Below, in pieces: positions 1-9,462 of a DNA stretch of 64,000 bases. Below the pieces are notes generated by a model that was not told the origin of the DNA, searched no databases, and saw only the letters and a list, made by a program, of their open reading frames with translations. The stretch is from NCBI RefSeq assembly GCF_001693485.1, contig NZ_MAXC01000015.1:27436-91435 (forward strand). The letters run 5' to 3'. This stretch comes from Bradyrhizobium sp. LMTR 3 (GTDB lineage: Bacteria; Pseudomonadota; Alphaproteobacteria; Rhizobiales; Xanthobacteraceae). Both the position numbers and the translations under genes were made by a program. The number at the start of each line of letters is the position of its first letter. Positions within the stretch are counted from its first letter, which is position 1.

Positions 1-1566
1 GCTCAGATTGCGCGCCGTTGGCGGGCCGATGTCGGCGGGATTGGCATTGATGTCGAACAGCTCCGGAATGAAGGCCGGCATCGTTCCGCTGAGATTGACA
101 TGCTCGATGCGGCCTGCGATCTGCGCCTTTGTCGTCTCGGTGAACTTGAGCTCGTTGAACACGTAGCCGGCGACCCTGTTATTCTTGTTAGGATCAAACA
201 ACCCGTTGAGCGGGCTTCCTGGATCGTCCGGGCTCGGCGCGGTCAGTTCCTGATGCCCGGCCTGCAGACCGAAGGCGGTCGTGACGGCGGCAAAGCGCGC
301 GTTGAACGGCGCCATCTGCACCTCGACGCGCCCTTCCTGCTCCTTGTTGGTAAAGGTCTGCCGCACGCCGGTGGACGAGAAGTCGGCGGGATCGGCGAGC
401 CCGATCTCGTTGTGCTTGTAATCGGTCGCGCCCGCCCAGAACCTGATGGCGTCAATCGCCGCCGCATCCGGCCGGTATTCGCCCTTGGCGGTGAATTTGG
501 TCTGGCGCGCGTCGATGCGGGTCTGGTGATCGGAGGGTTCAATTCCGGGAATGCGGTACAGCGTGTCGTTCTGCGTGATCGCCGCGCCGATAAATCCGCC
601 ATCGAAGATGTAGGAGCCGCCAATCGACGCACCAGCCGCCTGCATCGCCGAATTGGGCTGCCGGCCGTTGACCGGGCGGGTCTGGTCGAACAAGTACGGA
701 TAGCTCGGAATGCTGTAATCGCTGGCCTTGCGGCCATAGGCGTCGGCGTGGAACGCGAAATTGCCGCCGCCGGCATCAATCAGGATGCCGCCATCGACAC
801 CCCGGTCGACGGTATTGACGGCCGTTCGGGTTTCGACCGTGACGCAGGCAGGTGATCCCACGTTTGCAAGCGGCGCTTTCGCCGGCAGTCCGTAGGTCTG
901 AAACGGTGCGGCCGCGCATGAAGGCAGGGCGTCCGGGATGCGATTGTTGGTTGCGCTGACGACGCCGCCGATCGATGTTGATCCGTACCGCATCGCCGCC
1001 GGACCACGGATGACTTCGACCTGGTTTGTCGCCAGTGGATCGACCGGCACGAAATGGTCTTCGCCGAGATCGGAGGCGCCGCCAGCGTTGGTGCCGTTCT
1101 CGAGGATGCCGACACGATTGACGTCGAGGCCGCGGATGATCGGCCGGCTCGCGGCACCGGGCGCGAAGGTTGAGCCGGTAATGCCGGGCTTCGAGAACAG
1201 GAGATCGCCAAGCTGGGCGGTGCCTTGGCGGCGGATCTCCTCGTTGGGCACCACGGTAACCGTTGCGAACTGATCGGTCACGATCGGCAGCACGCCCTGT
1301 TGAGGCGCGGCCGCGACGGGCGCGGCTTGCGGCTCCGGCGCGCGTTCGCGGCTCTGGCCGGGCGCGGCACGGACGACGCGTGCCGGCGTTCGCGGCGGCA
1401 CGGGTTTGCGCCGCACGATCGGGCTCGGCGCCGTCACGGTAATTTCGGGCAGATGTGTCGATGCGGTTGACGTCGCGTCCTGCGCCATTGCGCCGTTGCC
1501 CGCCGCGCATAGCAATAGCCAGCTAGCCCCACCGATGTGGAACGCACGTTTCTTCTTGAATGTCAT
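1..1566 (-). CDS. TonB-dependent outer membrane receptor, C-terminus cut by window edge
   Basis: Outer-membrane receptor that would import a metal or metal complex using TonB energy. The minus frame is open from an ATG at 1566 to base 1 (522 codons), so the rest of the barrel lies outside the window. The N-terminus is a signal peptide (KKK, then a hydrophobic core ending AMA-QD), followed by a TonB-box-like EITVTAP near residue 41 and a plug domain with the typical RPIIRGLDVNRVGILENG and EVIRGPAAMRYGS motifs. It lies about 100 bp downstream of the DUF2946 gene on the same strand and probably shares its promoter. The COG0523 GTPase and Zur-like sites next door suggest zinc (ZnuD-like), but the substrate is inferred. 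Confidence 0.85.
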   Translation of the reverse strand, partial: MTFKKKRAFHIGGASWLLLCAAGNGAMAQDATSTASTHLPEITVTAPSPIVRRKPVPPRTPARVVRAAPGQSRERAPEPQAAPVAAAPQQGVLPIVTDQFATVTVVPNEEIRRQGTAQLGDLLFSKPGITGSTFAPGAASRPIIRGLDVNRVGILENGTNAGGASDLGEDHFVPVDPLATNQVEVIRGPAAMRYGSTSIGGVVSATNNRIPDALPSCAAAPFQTYGLPAKAPLANVGSPACVTVETRTAVNTVDRGVDGGILIDAGGGNFAFHADAYGRKASDYSIPSYPYLFDQTRPVNGRQPNSAMQAAGASIGGSYIFDGGFIGAAITQNDTLYRIPGIEPSDHQTRIDARQTKFTAKGEYRPDAAAIDAIRFWAGATDYKHNEIGLADPADFSSTGVRQTFTNKEQEGRVEVQMAPFNARFAAVTTAFGLQAGHQELTAPSPDDPGSPLNGLFDPNKNNRVAGYVFNELKFTETTKAQIAGRIEHVNLSGTMPAFIPELFDINANPADIGPPTARNLS

Positions 1567-1672
1567 TGTCCCGACCCTGATTCCGTCGATGTGCGACGGA
1601 CGATTCCGATTTTCCCTCAGGGACCGCGCCTGACGCGGCAATCCCTTCGGAAGTGCATTGATTCAATCGGCG

Positions 1673-2128
1673 TCAGGAGGCGGGCGGTGCGCGAGACTGG
1701 AACGCGAGATGGGACGAACCGAGATGCGCAAATTCAGCGCCGGCGACCCGGTACAGAAGCTCGACAGCCCCCGGCAACTCCAGTACGGGCGGCGTGACGA
1801 ACAGGAAATTGTTGGCCAGTGAGAGGACGGCGCAGACCGCGCAGACATTGGTCGTGTGCTGGTCGTCATCGTGGCCCGCAGGTTGCTGCGGCTGCGCGGT
1901 TTCGGAGTGCGCATCTTGTGCGGCAACGGACGTGGCGATCGCAAGATGGGCGTCGATCAGCCCGCTTTGAACGGCCGGTGCGGCCCGCGCCGCTGCCGCG
2001 TGAAAATGCCCGCACGACAGCGCAAACTGGATCGCGAGCGCAAACAGCGCCAGCCGCGAGCCGTGCTTGAGGTGTTTTCGGAACCAGTTCACGACGATTG
2101 ACGCCTTGTCCCCGGGCGGCTCGGGCAT
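1673..2128 (-). CDS. DUF2946-type small membrane/exported protein
   Basis: Small protein of 151 aa with a hydrophobic N-terminal segment (around LALFALAIQFALSCGHFH), a His/Asp-rich stretch (HDDDQHTTN) followed by CAVC, a second hydrophobic segment and a C-terminal FQSRAPPA, the pattern I associate with DUF2946. Function is not established; members often sit beside TonB receptors in metal loci, as here. A GTG at 2092 (VNWFRKHLKHG...) is a plausible alternative start because relatives often begin near that sequence. The Cys and His residues could bind metal. Its promoter carries an imperfect Zur-like palindrome. Confidence 0.7.
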   Translation of the reverse strand: MPEPPGDKASIVVNWFRKHLKHGSRLALFALAIQFALSCGHFHAAAARAAPAVQSGLIDAHLAIATSVAAQDAHSETAQPQQPAGHDDDQHTTNVCAVCAVLSLANNFLFVTPPVLELPGAVELLYRVAGAEFAHLGSSHLAFQSRAPPAS

Positions 2129-2142
2129 CTCGCCGTCCCAAT

Positions 2143-2179
2143 GTTACATTATAACGTCGCGAACGCCGTGGAGTGTCAA
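2143..2179 (-). promoter_or_regulatory. Probable promoter and Zur-like operator of the DUF2946/TonB receptor genes
   Basis: On the minus strand a TTGACA (2179-2174) lies 20 bp before a TATAAT (2153-2148). The TATAAT sits inside an imperfect odd palindrome GTTACATTATAAC (2143-2155, one mismatched pair). It resembles the perfect palindrome in front of the divergent GTPase gene. The 20-bp spacing is longer than ideal, so the exact -35 is uncertain. Confidence 0.45.
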
Positions 2180-2284
2180 TCGACGCCGGGCTGCTGTCTT
2201 TCCGGAGCCCCGACAATTCCGCCAAGTGTGAGATTCGGGCAACATCGGCGTTTTTGTCCCGCGCGCCCCGCCTGTTTTTGCCAA

Positions 2285-2327
2285 TTGACAACCTCTCGGT
2301 CTTCCATTGTTATGTTATAACATAACA
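2285..2327 (+). promoter_or_regulatory. Promoter with perfect 20-bp palindromic, Zur-like operator
   Basis: TTGACA at 2285-2290, a 17-bp spacer and TGTTAT at 2308-2313 form a good sigma-70 promoter for the COG0523 gene. The -10 is the left end of a perfect palindrome TGTTATGTTATAACATAACA (2308-2327). AT-rich palindromes of this kind are typical of Zur/Fur-family operators, and COG0523 genes are often Zur-repressed. The regulator itself is not in the window, so Zur is inferred. Confidence 0.6.
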
Positions 2328-2408
2328 TAGTTCGTCACCAACGGGTCCCCCGCATGCGTCTTCCTCCCCGGTTGGGGCCCCGTGAGCTCAAGAGGCTTTT
2401 CGATCTCC

Positions 2409-3617
2409 ATGCGAAAACTCCCCGTCACCGTGTTGTCCGGCTTCCTCGGGGCTGGAAAGACAACTTTGATGAATCACGTGCTCAACAATCGCCAGGGTCT
2501 GAAGGTTGCGGTGATTGTGAACGACATGAGCGAAGTCAACATCGACGCCGACCTCGTCCGCGATGGCGGTGCGAACCTCTCGCGGACTGACGAAAAGCTG
2601 GTCGAGATGACCAACGGCTGCATCTGCTGCACGCTGCGCGACGATTTGTTGAAGGAGGTGCGGGCGCTCGCCGAGAGCGAACGGTTCGACTACCTGCTGA
2701 TCGAATCCACCGGCATCTCGGAACCGCTGCCGGTCGCGGCAACCTTCGATTTCCGGTCCGAAGACGGAGAAAGCCTGTCCGATGTGGCAAGCCTCGACAC
2801 GATGGTCACGGTCGTCGATGCCGTCAATCTGCTGAAGAACTATTCCTCTACCGTTTTTCTGGCGGATCGCGGCGAGTCGCTCGGTGAAAGCGACAGGCGC
2901 ACACTGGTGGATCTGCTGGTTGAGCAGATCGAATTTGCCGATGTGATCGTACTCAACAAGATCGATGCGGCGTCGCAGGGAGAACGCGACGCCGCCCGAA
3001 TGATTATCCGCTCCCTCAATCCCGAGGCCGATATCATCGAGACCAATTTCTCCAATGCGCCGCTGGAGCGTATTCTCAATACCGGCCGCTTCGATTTCGA
3101 GCGCGCGCAGCAACACCCGCTGTGGTTCAAGGAGCTTTATGGCTTTGCAGACCATAGGCCCGAGACCGAGGAATACGGCGTCAAGAACTTCGTCTATCGC
3201 GCGCGACGGCCGTTCGAGCCTGCGAAATTTCACCAATTCCTGAAAGAAAGCTGGCCTGGCGTCATCCGCGCCAAGGGACATTTCTGGATAGCAACGCGTC
3301 CGCAATGGCTCGGCGAATTGAGCCAGGCCGGTGCGATCGTCCGAACCGAAGGGCTGGGCTTCTGGTGGGCGAATGTGCCGGCAGATCGGTGGCCGGACGA
3401 TCCGTTCTGGCGACGATCGCTCAAGAAGAACTGGAGCGAGATGTACGGTGATCGCCGGCAGGAGATCGTCTTCATCGGCACGAATATGGATCAGGACGCG
3501 ATCACGGCGCGTCTCGATGCGTGCCTTGTTTCGGGAAAGCCGGGAATGCGCATCGCGGAATGGTCCGGGCTTGCCGATCCATTTCCGAGGTGGCGACGCG
3601 CGGACGAGGCTGCGTAG
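2409..3617 (+). CDS. COG0523/CobW-family GTPase, putative zinc metallochaperone
   Basis: G3E-family P-loop GTPase of about 402 aa, a cytoplasmic metal chaperone thought to supply metal to client enzymes under limitation. Visible motifs: Walker [10 protein letters not shown] (about residues 11-19), the metal-binding CxCC as CICC (71-74), [12 protein letters not shown], and a C-terminal CobW_C region. The start is placed at ATG 2409 because family members begin with [19 protein letters not shown]; a GTG at 2382 would add nine residues. The upstream Zur-like palindrome and the divergent TonB receptor favour zinc over cobalt or nickel, by context only. Confidence 0.85.
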   Translation: MRKLPVTVLSGFLGAGKTTLMNHVLNNRQGLKVAVIVNDMSEVNIDADLVRDGGANLSRTDEKLVEMTNGCICCTLRDDLLKEVRALAESERFDYLLIESTGISEPLPVAATFDFRSEDGESLSDVASLDTMVTVVDAVNLLKNYSSTVFLADRGESLGESDRRTLVDLLVEQIEFADVIVLNKIDAASQGERDAARMIIRSLNPEADIIETNFSNAPLERILNTGRFDFERAQQHPLWFKELYGFADHRPETEEYGVKNFVYRARRPFEPAKFHQFLKESWPGVIRAKGHFWIATRPQWLGELSQAGAIVRTEGLGFWWANVPADRWPDDPFWRRSLKKNWSEMYGDRRQEIVFIGTNMDQDAITARLDACLVSGKPGMRIAEWSGLADPFPRWRRADEAA

Positions 3618-3640
3618 GACGCCACGAGGCGGGCGTGCCG

Positions 3641-5704
3641 TCAGCGCCCTTCGCGCAGCCAGGTCGCGGCGAACGCGCCGAGCAGCAGCAACAGCCCGAC
3701 CAGCCCTGCGAACATCGGCAGCACGCCGACGCCTTTGACGACGCTGGCATCGCGCATCTTGACGCCCATCCAGCCGTCGCCGTGGAAGATGCCGGAGGCG
3801 CGCACCGGCACGACGCGGGGCAGGTCGACGCTTCCGCCATCGGCGACGCGGCGGGCGTCGCCGCCAGTGGCCTGCGCCAATGGCTTCACCATTTCGGTCG
3901 TCGAGGTGACTTCCGAAAATTCCTTCGGGTTGGTCGGCCCGACATTGATCAGCGCCTTCAGCGCGCCGTCGGTTGCCTGCCACAGCCCGAGCTCGTTGGC
4001 GGGAAGGGTCGAGCGCCAGGTGCCGGGCTCGCTTGCCGTCAGCGTCAGTTCCTTGGTGGCGCCGCTCGGCGAGGTCACCGTTACCGGCGGCACGTTGTCG
4101 GCCATGGTCTGGCGCAGCACCACGAGGTCCTTGCCCTGGATTTGAAGGCGCAGCGCTTCTTCGTCGAGATCAGGCTGCTTCATCAGCCAGTGCGACATCC
4201 GCCGTAGCAGATCCAGATGCGGACCGCCGCCCTCATAGCCGCGCGCCCACAGCCAGATGTGGTCCGACAACAAAAGCGCGACGCGGCCCTCGCCGAAGCG
4301 CGACAGCAGCAGCAGCGGCTTGCCGTCGGCGCCGGTCATCACGGGGGAGCCGATTGCGTTGCGCGTATCGACGGTACGGAAGAAGCGGCTCCAGCGCGGC
4401 GGCTCGCTGGCGGAGCCTTCGAGGCCGCGCGTCACCGGATGACGCTTACCGGCGTCGCTCAGATGCGCGTAGAACGGCTTCTCTGTGACGCCGACCGGCT
4501 CGGCCGGCAGCACCGTATCCAGCGGCGTGCGCCAGATACTGGTGGTGGAGGCATAATCGGGGCCGGCCGATACCAGGATCGCACCACCGGCGCGGACATA
4601 GCGCGCCATGTTGTCGAAATAGGCAATCGGCAGCACGCCCTGGCGGGCGTAACGGTCGAAGATGATCAGTTGGAAATCGTTGATCCTCTGCTGGAACAAT
4701 TCGCGCGTCGGAAACGCGATCAGCGACAATTCGTTGATCGGCGTGCCGTCCTGTTTCTCCGGCGGGCGCAGAATCGTGAAATGCACGAGGTCGATGCTGG
4801 CGTCCGACTTCAACAAATTGCGCCAGGTGCGTTCGCCGGTATGCGGCTCGCCCGATACCAGCAGCACGCGCAGCTTGTCGCGCACGCCTTCGATCGCGAC
4901 CACGGCGCGGTTGTTGACTGGAGTCAGTTCGTTCTCGAGGGGCGAAGCCTCGATCTCGATGATGTTCGGGCCGGCATGCTTGATGTCGACTTCGACACTG
5001 GCGGTCTGGCCGCTCGAGAGATTGCGCTCATTGATCACCTCACCGTCGCGGCGCACCACGATCTTGGCGCGCTGGCCGGTGACGCCCTGATCGTCGAGCC
5101 GGTATGTGATGGTCTGCGGTTGTCCGACGATACCGAAACGCGGCGCGGCCGAAATCGCGATGCGACGGTCGCGCTCATCCTTGCGGCCGGTGACGAGTGC
5201 ATGCACCGGCGCCTGGAAGCCGACGGCCGCGGCATTGGCGGGAATGTCATGGACCCGACCATCGGTGATCAGGAACGCGCCGGCGACGCGATCGACGGGA
5301 ACGTCTGATAACGCCGAGGACAGCGCGCCGAACAATTTTGTGCCGTCGGTTTCGCCATCGGCCTGTCCGGCCTCGACGACGCGGACTTCCAGTCCCTTGA
5401 TCTTCTTCAGCGTATCGACCAGCGCCTCCTGCGCCTTGGCCGTCTCCTGGTTGCGGGTGCCGAAATTCTGGCTCGGGCTCTTGTCGATCACGACGGCGGC
5501 GACGGATGATAGCGGCTCGCGGTCCTCGCGGGTGAAGGAGGGGTTGGCGAGCGCCAGCAGGATCAGCGCCAGCGCCGCGACGCGCACGGCGGCGCCGCGC
5601 GCGCGGCCGAGCAGCAATAGCGCCGAGATCACGACGATCGCGGCCAGCGCGATCCAGAGCACGATTGCCGGAACGAGGGGAGTGAACGCGATACCGTAAC
5701 TCAT
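3641..5704 (-). CDS. Large membrane protein of the MoxR operon (glutamine amidotransferase-like fold, unassigned)
   Basis: 687 aa, last gene of the moxR-DUF58-DUF4159 operon, 3 bp after its upstream neighbour. It has two N-terminal membrane segments (about residues 8-55), a vWA-like beginning (VAAVVIDKSPS), a long beta-rich region, a ThuA/amidotransferase-like segment (LIIFDRYARQGVLPIAYFDNMARY, then GGAILVSAGP) and a final membrane helix near 665-683. No catalytic triad is evident. Similar proteins always appear in Bat/MoxR clusters; a periplasmic domain held between membrane anchors is inferred. Biochemical role unknown. Confidence 0.75.
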   Translation of the reverse strand: MSYGIAFTPLVPAIVLWIALAAIVVISALLLLGRARGAAVRVAALALILLALANPSFTREDREPLSSVAAVVIDKSPSQNFGTRNQETAKAQEALVDTLKKIKGLEVRVVEAGQADGETDGTKLFGALSSALSDVPVDRVAGAFLITDGRVHDIPANAAAVGFQAPVHALVTGRKDERDRRIAISAAPRFGIVGQPQTITYRLDDQGVTGQRAKIVVRRDGEVINERNLSSGQTASVEVDIKHAGPNIIEIEASPLENELTPVNNRAVVAIEGVRDKLRVLLVSGEPHTGERTWRNLLKSDASIDLVHFTILRPPEKQDGTPINELSLIAFPTRELFQQRINDFQLIIFDRYARQGVLPIAYFDNMARYVRAGGAILVSAGPDYASTTSIWRTPLDTVLPAEPVGVTEKPFYAHLSDAGKRHPVTRGLEGSASEPPRWSRFFRTVDTRNAIGSPVMTGADGKPLLLLSRFGEGRVALLLSDHIWLWARGYEGGGPHLDLLRRMSHWLMKQPDLDEEALRLQIQGKDLVVLRQTMADNVPPVTVTSPSGATKELTLTASEPGTWRSTLPANELGLWQATDGALKALINVGPTNPKEFSEVTSTTEMVKPLAQATGGDARRVADGGSVDLPRVVPVRASGIFHGDGWMGVKMRDASVVKGVGVLPMFAGLVGLLLLLGAFAATWLREGR

Positions 5705-5707
5705 GGT

Positions 5708-8521
5708 CTATTGCCCCAACCGCTCGAGCAGGGCCGGCATGTGGACAAGGTCGGCCTTGTAGTTGCCGGTCAGGATGTACATCACGATGTTGACGCCGGA
5801 GCGGAAGGCGAATTCGCGCTGGCGCGGCTCGTTCGGCGTCAGCGGCAGCATCGGCTGGCCGTCCGGGCGATGGGCCCAGGCGCCGGCGAGATCGTTCGAA
5901 GTGATGATGATGGGCGAGACACCGTCACCGCCGCGCGCCGGGCGCGAGGCCGCGTCGTCGTCATCCTCGCGCGGCAGGGTCTCGACCCAGGTCTGCCCCG
6001 AGGTGAAGCGGCCGGGGAAATCGCGCAGCAGATAAAACGTCTTGGTCAACACGTGCTCGCGCGGCACCGGTTCCAGTTCGGGCACGTCGAGGGAGGAGAG
6101 AATCTCGCGCAACGTGCGCATGCCCGGCGTCTGCGACGCGCCGTTCTCGCCCGGCGGCGCCTCGACGGCGTCGCGGGTGTCGAACAGCACCGTACCGCCC
6201 TGTTTCATATAGGCGGCGATGCGGTTGATGGCGTCCTGCGGCGGCTTCGGTGCGCCCGGCACCACCGGCCAGTAGATCAGCGGAAAAAACGCCAGTTCGT
6301 CCTTGGTGGGATCGATGCCGACGGGATCGCCGGTCTCCAGCGCCGTGCGCTGCGCCAGGAACAGCGTCAGTCCGGCCATGCCCGCCTTGACGATGGAATC
6401 GACGTCGGCATTTCCCGTGACGACATAGGCAAGCCGCGTCTGCGACACCGCCTTGATGGCGAACTCGTCGTTGCTTTGAGCCCGCGTCGGCGAAGGCACG
6501 ATCGAGGCCGCGACCAGGATCAAGGCCAACAGAACGGTGGCAGCCGCCGTGCGCCGCCGCCATAAGGCGGCAAGTCCCGCGCCCAGCATCGCGACCACGA
6601 CCGCGTCGATCAGGAACAGCACCAGCGACGATGACAGCAGGATGCCGCGCAAGTCGCGCGGTTCGGCATTGGTGTAGCTGGCGCGCTGCGCGCGCAACGA
6701 GGATGTATCGAGCGGCGCGATGCGATCGGCCGAGGCCAGGGTATTGACCGCGATCGGGCCGTCGGCCGGGCCGTAGAAGCCCGGCGGATGTTCTGCCGTG
6801 GCGCGATCGCGATAATCCGCGGGCATCGGCTTGGCGGCCGAGGGCGGTGGCCCGAATGCGCCAAAACCATCGAGGGTGCGCAGCGGCGCCACCGTCTCGA
6901 CGTTGGTCGCCTCGGCCGCAACGCCAGCACCGGGCTTCGTGGTATAGCCGGACATGTCGACCAGCCGCCGCAGCATCTCGACGAAGCTGCCGGACATCGG
7001 CAAGTCAGACCAGCGCGAGTCGGCGCCGACATGGAACAGGCTGACAATGCCCCTGCCACGATGCTCGCCGGTCACCAGCGGCGTGCCGTCTTCCAGCGAC
7101 GCCCAGGTCTTGGTGGCGAGCACCGCATCCGGCTCGGCCAGCACCTGCCGGTTCACGGTGACATCCTTGGGCACTGCGAGGCCCGCGAACGGAGCGTCGG
7201 CGGCAAAGGACGCCAGATGCTGCGGCTTTTCCCAGGTCAGGCTGCCGCCGAGGGTGCGGCCGCCGCGACGCAGTTTCACCGGCACCAGATCGTCATCGGC
7301 CTGCGCCAGACGGGGACCTGCGAAACGTATCAGCACGCCGCCCTGGTCGATCCATGCGTTCAGCCGCTCGCGGATTTCGGGCGACAGCGTGCCGACATCG
7401 GCGAGCACGATCATCGGCAGCCGCTGATCCAGAAATTGCGCGATCACCTGTTGCGGCGCGCCACGGTCGCCGAGCCGCACGTCGGCGAATGGCGACAGGG
7501 CGCGGGTAAGGTAGAAGGTCGATGCCAATAGCGGCTGAGCAGTATCGCTGGTCGCGCCGGTGACGACGCCGACGGCGCGCCGCCGCCATCGCTTGTCGAG
7601 CAATTGCACCGCACCGGCCGATCGTTCACCCGAGATTTCCAGCCGCGAAATGTCATTGCGCAGTTCGACCGGCAGATCGAACGCCGCTTCGCTTTCGCGA
7701 TCCTGCATGCCGAAAGCGTAGCGCGCCTCGCCGATCGGCGAGCCCTTGGCGTCGATGGCGCGAACCACCCCGGCTGCGACGCCGCCGGTGGTGCGCAGCA
7801 CCTTGACCGTCATCTTCGCCGCGGCGTTTTCGGCGGCAACCAAGGCCTGCGCAGGCGCCGCGCCGCCCTCGAACAGCGTCAGCTTGCGGTCGCCGATGGT
7901 CTTGGCGAGATTCTCGACGAATTCGGCGCCGCGCCCGGTATCGACACCGTCGGACAGCCACGCGATCTCGGCATCTCCTGTGGCTTTGAGGAAGCGGTCG
8001 AGCGCGCCAAGCGTGTCGACGCGGTCGATCGAATGCGGCTTTGGTGAAATCTGGCGCAGCGCGACGCGTGCGGTACCAGCCGGCATCAGCGTGATGTCGC
8101 GTGCGGGTTCGGAGAGCGGAACCAGCGCGACGCCGCGGCGGTCATTGTCGGCGTTGGCGATCAGTTCGTCAGCGGCCCTGATCCGGGTGTCCCAGCTTGC
8201 AGCCGCGCTCCAGCCGTCGTCGAGCAGAATCACCAGCGGCGCATTGCTGCCGCCGACCCCGGTCTGCGGATTCCAGATCGGGCCTGCGGCGGCAAGGATG
8301 ACCAGCGCCGCGGCGGCGAGGCGCAGCGCCGTCAGCCACCACGGCGTCCGCGACGGGGTTTCTTCCCTGGGCCTGATGTCGAACAACAGCCGCGTCGGCG
8401 GAAACTCGATCCGTCTCGGCCGCGGCGGCATTACGCGCAACAGCCACCACAGTACCGGCAGGCTCAACAGGCCCAGCAGAAGCAGCGGCTGCGCAAAGCT
8501 TAAGGGGATGCCCGCCATCAT
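5708..8521 (-). CDS. BatA-type N-terminus plus DUF4159 membrane protein
   Basis: 937 aa. The N-terminal ~90 residues match the BatA region: a hydrophobic helix, then PPRPRRIEFPPTRLLFD and a second helix. A vWA-like domain follows (VILLDDGWSAA), then a mid-protein membrane pair near residues 640-690 and a C-terminal DUF4159 domain (RLAYVVTGNADVDS, FFPLIYWPV, GGTVLFDTRDA). The start ATG overlaps the DUF58 stop as ATGA, so translation is coupled. Such proteins accompany MoxR ATPases and probably form the membrane part of a chaperone-like complex; the client is not known. Confidence 0.8.
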   Translation of the reverse strand: MMAGIPLSFAQPLLLLGLLSLPVLWWLLRVMPPRPRRIEFPPTRLLFDIRPREETPSRTPWWLTALRLAAAALVILAAAGPIWNPQTGVGGSNAPLVILLDDGWSAAASWDTRIRAADELIANADNDRRGVALVPLSEPARDITLMPAGTARVALRQISPKPHSIDRVDTLGALDRFLKATGDAEIAWLSDGVDTGRGAEFVENLAKTIGDRKLTLFEGGAAPAQALVAAENAAAKMTVKVLRTTGGVAAGVVRAIDAKGSPIGEARYAFGMQDRESEAAFDLPVELRNDISRLEISGERSAGAVQLLDKRWRRRAVGVVTGATSDTAQPLLASTFYLTRALSPFADVRLGDRGAPQQVIAQFLDQRLPMIVLADVGTLSPEIRERLNAWIDQGGVLIRFAGPRLAQADDDLVPVKLRRGGRTLGGSLTWEKPQHLASFAADAPFAGLAVPKDVTVNRQVLAEPDAVLATKTWASLEDGTPLVTGEHRGRGIVSLFHVGADSRWSDLPMSGSFVEMLRRLVDMSGYTTKPGAGVAAEATNVETVAPLRTLDGFGAFGPPPSAAKPMPADYRDRATAEHPPGFYGPADGPIAVNTLASADRIAPLDTSSLRAQRASYTNAEPRDLRGILLSSSLVLFLIDAVVVAMLGAGLAALWRRRTAAATVLLALILVAASIVPSPTRAQSNDEFAIKAVSQTRLAYVVTGNADVDSIVKAGMAGLTLFLAQRTALETGDPVGIDPTKDELAFFPLIYWPVVPGAPKPPQDAINRIAAYMKQGGTVLFDTRDAVEAPPGENGASQTPGMRTLREILSSLDVPELEPVPREHVLTKTFYLLRDFPGRFTSGQTWVETLPREDDDDAASRPARGGDGVSPIIITSNDLAGAWAHRPDGQPMLPLTPNEPRQREFAFRSGVNIVMYILTGNYKADLVHMPALLERLGQ

Positions 8522-9462
8522 GCGCTGCGCCCCGCCTTGACCGTTGAGCCGCGCGCGCTTCCCTTGGCGGCCATCATGCCGGAATGCAGGAACAGCAGCA
8601 GTTCGGCGGCGGACCGGCTGGTGGTGTGGGTCGAGAACAGCCAGTCGAGCCTGTTGGTTTCGCTGCGGATCTCGTCGCGATGCAATGCTACGCGCGCGAC
8701 ATAGTCGCCGGCCCAGCTCTCGGCGCGGCCGGCGGTGATGACGCCAAAACCTTCCGGCTCGACGAACTCGATCCGGCCGGCGTAAGGAAAGGTCTCTTCG
8801 GCAGGATCGACGACCTGGATCAGCGTGCCATGGGCGCCGGAGGCCGAAAGCCCTGCGAGCATCGTCCTGATTTCGCTCATCGGCGACCAGAAGTCGGACA
8901 GCACGACAATTTCGGCCAGCGCCGACGGCACGAAGGAGGGCGGCAGGCTGGCGCGCACCGCATCATCATGCAGCATCGCCTGCGCCATCTTGTCGATCAC
9001 GTTGCGGCTTGCGGTCGGGGTCATCAGGCCGGGAATGCCGACGCGCTCTCCGCCAGAAACCAGGAGTTCGGCAAGCGCAAATGTCACGATCAGGCCACGC
9101 TCCAGCTTGGAGTCGCGGGCCCCCTTGGAAGCAAATGCCATCGACGGCGAACGGTCGGGCCACAGCCAGATCGTATGCGCAGCCTCCCATTCCTGCTCGC
9201 GGACATAGAGATGATCGTCGCGCGCCGAGCGCCGCCAGTCGACGTTCTGCGACGGCTCGCCGGAGACGAAGCGGCGATATTGCCAAAAGCTCTCGCCGGC
9301 TCCGGCGCGGCGCCTGCCGTGCAGGCCATGGATGACGTTGGCAGCGATGCGGCGGGCGTCGAGCACGAGACGGGGGAGCGATGCGGCGAGCGTTCGGCTT
9401 TCGCCATCGGCACGTCGGATCGCAACAATCTCCCTGTTCTCGTGACTGGTCTCTGCGGCCAT
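8518..9462 (-). CDS. DUF58 domain protein
   Basis: About 314 aa, second gene of the MoxR operon. It carries the DUF58 hallmark GESFWQYRRFVSGEPSQNVDWRRSAR followed by vWA-like WLWPDRSPSM, in which the MIDAS-type D-x-S-x-S is D-R-S-P-S. DUF58 proteins are adaptor partners of MoxR ATPases. The ATG at 9462 overlaps the moxR stop (TGATG); a TTG one codon upstream is also possible. No signal peptide is visible. Confidence 0.85.
   Translation of the reverse strand: MAAETSHENREIVAIRRADGESRTLAASLPRLVLDARRIAANVIHGLHGRRRAGAGESFWQYRRFVSGEPSQNVDWRRSARDDHLYVREQEWEAAHTIWLWPDRSPSMAFASKGARDSKLERGLIVTFALAELLVSGGERVGIPGLMTPTASRNVIDKMAQAMLHDDAVRASLPPSFVPSALAEIVVLSDFWSPMSEIRTMLAGLSASGAHGTLIQVVDPAEETFPYAGRIEFVEPEGFGVITAGRAESWAGDYVARVALHRDEIRSETNRLDWLFSTHTTSRSAAELLLFLHSGMMAAKGSARGSTVKAGRSA

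Noticed and set aside
2388..3983. A 531-codon minus-strand frame opposite the COG0523 GTPase
   Set aside because: Antisense shadow that also runs into the next gene; no ribosome site and no recognisable domain.
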